Below are positions 41,633 through 43,972 of a stretch of DNA of 43,972 bases, one piece after another (the stretch's first letter is position 1; every line of letters starts with the position of its first letter). Origin of the DNA: Chitinivibrionales bacterium (GTDB lineage Bacteria > Fibrobacterota > Chitinivibrionia > Chitinivibrionales > WJKA01); the NCBI GenBank assembly GCA_014728215.1, contig WJLZ01000184.1, positions 1 through 43,972 of the forward strand, written 5' to 3'. The notes beneath the pieces are model-generated. The model did not search any database. It saw only the letters and a program-made list of their open reading frames with translations, and was not told the origin of the DNA. A program made the position numbers and the translations under genes.

Positions 41633-42000
41633 TATCCACTCTTAATAGAAATATAGATTATTGCCGACATTGTTCGGTCACAAGGGTATTCCTTCGGAAA
41701 TTACGTTCTGATATCAAATAAAGTCGAAACACGTTGCTTTATTTCATTGAAAGCAGCCTTTTCATTTTCATTAAGATATTTAGTATCCTTAAGCATTTTG
41801 GTATCGAACTTCCTGCAATTTAAATATCACTTTTATAAAAGTGTTTGTCGTAATGCATCGATTACTATTCTCATAAAATAATACGATTACATCGATATAT
41901 TTGCAATTTTTTCACTTCATTATATTTCCATTATAGAAATATTCTGGAATGGAAATGGGTTCTGAAGCGGCGAGTGGCATGGGAAACGGACAAATGAATT
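41633..42000. other. AT-rich gap with one short coding-like frame
   Basis: About 370 AT-rich bases. The only coding-like stretch is a 31-codon minus-strand frame at 41701-41796. The remainder shows no hairpin with a T-run and no gene. The 3-prime end of the GH9 gene lies at 42001. Confidence 0.45.
41701..41796 (-). pseudogene. Short coding-like remnant, unrecognised
   Basis: From ATG at 41796 the frame reads MLKDTKYLNENEKAAFNEIK and QRVSTLFDIRT, then TAA; seven more codons are open upstream (LNCRKFDTK). It looks like the tail of a lost small gene, similar in base use to the nucleotidyltransferase module beside it. No start signal is visible. Confidence 0.25.
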
Positions 42001-43972
42001 TTAATCCATGTGCAAAACCCGAAAAGCCACCTCTATTCCCTGCCCTTTTATTTGAACAAGAGCAAGTGAAGAATTCCCCATCGATTGCATAGAAGGCCTC
42101 AGCACAAATCCCTCGGCTCCGATTTGCAGCTTTTGGGTCCAAAGAAGACGGCCTGCAAGGTCCATGATTTTGATTTCATATCTGCCTTCAGTGGGCACCG
42201 AGATGCGCCGTCCGTTCAAGCGTATCCGATTTTTCGCCTCACGACAGGCGTCTCCTTTTTTAATTGCTTTAAGCGGACCGCTCGAACTCTTTTCACCGAT
42301 ACCGTACAGATAGCCATACAACGCCATCTTCCCCCGCATGGTCTGCTGGGGGGTGAATTCCACATGGGCCCACACATACCGGGTATTGAAATAGCCTTCA
42401 CCAATCGGCCAGGTAGTTTTAAAACCCAACGGATAGCTTTTGTCGTGGAGCCGTGAAGGACACCCCATGGTCATGGCGCAACTCCAGTCATCGAGATTCA
42501 TATAGGGCGTGTGTCCAGGGTGAAGCCCGGGAGAGCCGTCGTTGCGTCCCGATGTATATGCTCCCTGAACGCTTCGTTTATCGGCAAGGGCTGTGGTCGC
42601 GGTAGTCATCTGAATCATGTTGAGCGGGTTCCGTCCAAGACCATAGTCGGCCTCCATAACCATTGCCTTTCGGAACAGCTCCTTTTCGGCGGCATCACCG
42701 GTTACCGCATGGGCGATAAGTGTCCGGTGTACATTCTGGGTTGTCCGGAAATAGCCGCTGCTGAAATCGGTGGCCCGCCGGCTCGGCCGCTCATTGATCA
42801 ATCCGGCTTCCTTTTGTATTGCCTGGTATAGTATCGATGCTTTCATGTTCGCGGCAAGGTCGGGGAAATTGACCGTTTGCGGAGTTGTGAGATAGCCAGC
42901 AGTGGCCCATACCTGATTGCGGGTTTTCCCGGAGCCGTAGTCATCCAGCACCGCCTGCGGTCCGGTACAGACACTTTCTTCATTGACAACCTGTTCGTAG
43001 TGCGAATCGCCGGTAACATTGTACAGATACGCGGCAGCGGTCATTTTGAGATCCCGGCCCCGGACCTGTGATTCACCGGTATTCTGCTTCTGATCGAGCA
43101 TCGGATCGGAAAGATTGTTTGCATGGTTGTATGCCGCAACAGCGCTGTCCCGGTACTGCTCCATAAGTTCCTGGAGTCCTGCTCGTTTAAAGCAGTCGGC
43201 AAGCATGGCTGCATTGGTCGCATTTGCCCAGGCCGCGATTGCTGTTGGCGCCGCCTGAAACAGCTCGTTTTGATTGTTGGGGTTGGTCAAGCCGTGAGAA
43301 TATCCCTGACCATCACGCAACCGCAACCAGAAATCGACCTCATTACGGGCTTCATCTAAAATATCGGGGACACCATTGCCGCTCTCGGCAATACCCAGGT
43401 CATCGTTATCGAGAGCGCCATCGGTCAGAATAAATGGCAGCAGCATATCATAGATAATGCTGATATGTCCCAAATGACGGTCCCAGTCGAGGGCATCGGA
43501 GTGACCGCCCCAGGCATCAGGATTGGTGGGCTCCCCTGTTTTGCGGAACCGTTTCCAGTCATCAGGCCTATCCCAGACATCGCCGCTCGAAAAGCTGCTC
43601 CATTCATTGTGCCACGGGTGCATTGTTGTCAGGTAAACTTTTGTATTGGTCGGATCGGTCCCGGGAATGTACAGGGGGCGACGGGGCACCGGGCTGATGC
43701 CGCCGGTACTGTCCTGCCCGATACGCATGTAGAAAAAACCGAGTACCGAAACACGAAAAGGTTCGAAATAGATATCGGGGCGGATTTCGAAATCCGGGCT
43801 GCATCCGATACCCTCAACCGCAAGACGGTAGGTTCCGGACGTTGAAAAATCTGCAATATCGGCATTCCAGACATCGGAGCGGGTAAGGTTATACCAGCCG
43901 ACATCCTGACCGCTCCTTTTCCAGAAAGCAACATCGCCCACCTCGTGAGTATCGCCCGAGCCGATATCATAA
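42001..43972 (-). CDS. GH9 cellulase, N-terminus beyond window
   Basis: At least 656 residues; the frame is open to the right edge (GSGDTHEVGDVAFWKRSG). It begins within a CelD-type Ig domain (YRLAVEGIGCSPDFEIRPDI), followed by a GH9 (alpha/alpha)6 barrel: FYMRIGQDS, GGHSDALDWDRHLGHISIIY with the expected base aspartates, GNGVPDILDEARNEVDFWLR (typical of theme-B GH9 enzymes), YGLGRNPLNMIQMTTATT and GEGYFNTRYVWAHVEFTP with the likely acid Glu. It differs strongly from the GH9 at 16.4-18.9 kb, so it is not a recent copy. The C-terminal 75 residues (RYEIKIMDLAGRLLWTQKL, SLALVQIKG) are a degenerate sorting domain. Secreted endoglucanase or cellobiohydrolase is the likely role. The first residues and signal peptide lie outside the window. 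Confidence 0.88.
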   Translation of the reverse strand, partial: YDIGSGDTHEVGDVAFWKRSGQDVGWYNLTRSDVWNADIADFSTSGTYRLAVEGIGCSPDFEIRPDIYFEPFRVSVLGFFYMRIGQDSTGGISPVPRRPLYIPGTDPTNTKVYLTTMHPWHNEWSSFSSGDVWDRPDDWKRFRKTGEPTNPDAWGGHSDALDWDRHLGHISIIYDMLLPFILTDGALDNDDLGIAESGNGVPDILDEARNEVDFWLRLRDGQGYSHGLTNPNNQNELFQAAPTAIAAWANATNAAMLADCFKRAGLQELMEQYRDSAVAAYNHANNLSDPMLDQKQNTGESQVRGRDLKMTAAAYLYNVTGDSHYEQVVNEESVCTGPQAVLDDYGSGKTRNQVWATAGYLTTPQTVNFPDLAANMKASILYQAIQKEAGLINERPSRRATDFSSGYFRTTQNVHRTLIAHAVTGDAAEKELFRKAMVMEADYGLGRNPLNMIQMTTATTALADKRSVQGAYTSGRNDGSPGLHPGHTPYMNLDDWSCAMTMGCPSRLHDKSYPLGFKTTWPIGEGYFNTRYVWAHVEFTPQQTMRGKMALYGYLYGIGEKSSSGPLKAIKKGDACREAKNRIRLNGRRISVPTEGRYEIKIMDLAGRLLWTQKLQIGAEGFVLRPSMQSMGNSSLALVQIKGQGIEVAFRVLHMD

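Overview
The window looks like a chromosomal piece of a Gram-negative, cellulose-degrading bacterium. The best fit from sequence alone is the Fibrobacterota / Chitinispirillum-like neighbourhood. Reasons: secreted cellulases (GH8, two GH9) whose C-termini look like degenerate type IX-type sorting domains, outer-membrane beta-barrels, lipoproteins with an ERDNPWDP-type mature start, and no SusC/SusD pair. This placement is inference; there is no rRNA or marker gene here.

Layout. 1-3.6 kb is a decayed accessory zone: a transposase fragment at the left edge, a small membrane protein, a DUF6483-like protein, and broken Rhs and AAA-ATPase (DUF4143) fragments, with dispersed hairpin repeats. 3.6-9.25 kb is one giant secreted Ig/PKD protein (minus). 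9.6-13.5 kb holds a GH31 pseudogene remnant, a CBM6 protein, a MntA-HepT toxin-antitoxin pair, an aldo/keto reductase and small remnants. 13.5-20.6 kb (minus) carries a beta-helix lipoprotein, a GH9 cellulase with a discoidin domain inserted in its catalytic fold, a GH8 endoglucanase and a small outer-membrane protein. 20.7-41.0 kb (plus) carries a PEGA protein, an ECF sigma factor coupled to a FecR/PEGA/TPR membrane protein, a complete family-5 ABC importer, two coiled-coil outer-membrane barrels, a 1057-residue lipoprotein with three CBM11/CIA30-like domains and a clan-A glycosidase domain, and a GH94 cellobiose phosphorylase. 41-44 kb has a second nucleotidyltransferase module and a further GH9 that runs off the right edge.

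How it may work together (inference): GH8/GH9 enzymes and the surface lipoprotein cut cellulose or related beta-glucan outside; the two barrels could pass oligosaccharides over the outer membrane; the SBP_bac_5-type ABC system could import cellodextrins; and GH94 splits cellobiose with phosphate in the cytoplasm. The ECF sigma/FecR pair in the middle is a natural candidate regulator, and a TACCACTAA motif recurs upstream of the sigma gene, the importer and the barrel gene at 13.5 kb.

The main unexplained structure is repetitive DNA: five copies of a twin-hairpin element with covarying stems, two copies of a separate 160-bp repeat, and a 20-bp sequence that recurs in four gaps of the plus-strand cellulose cluster.
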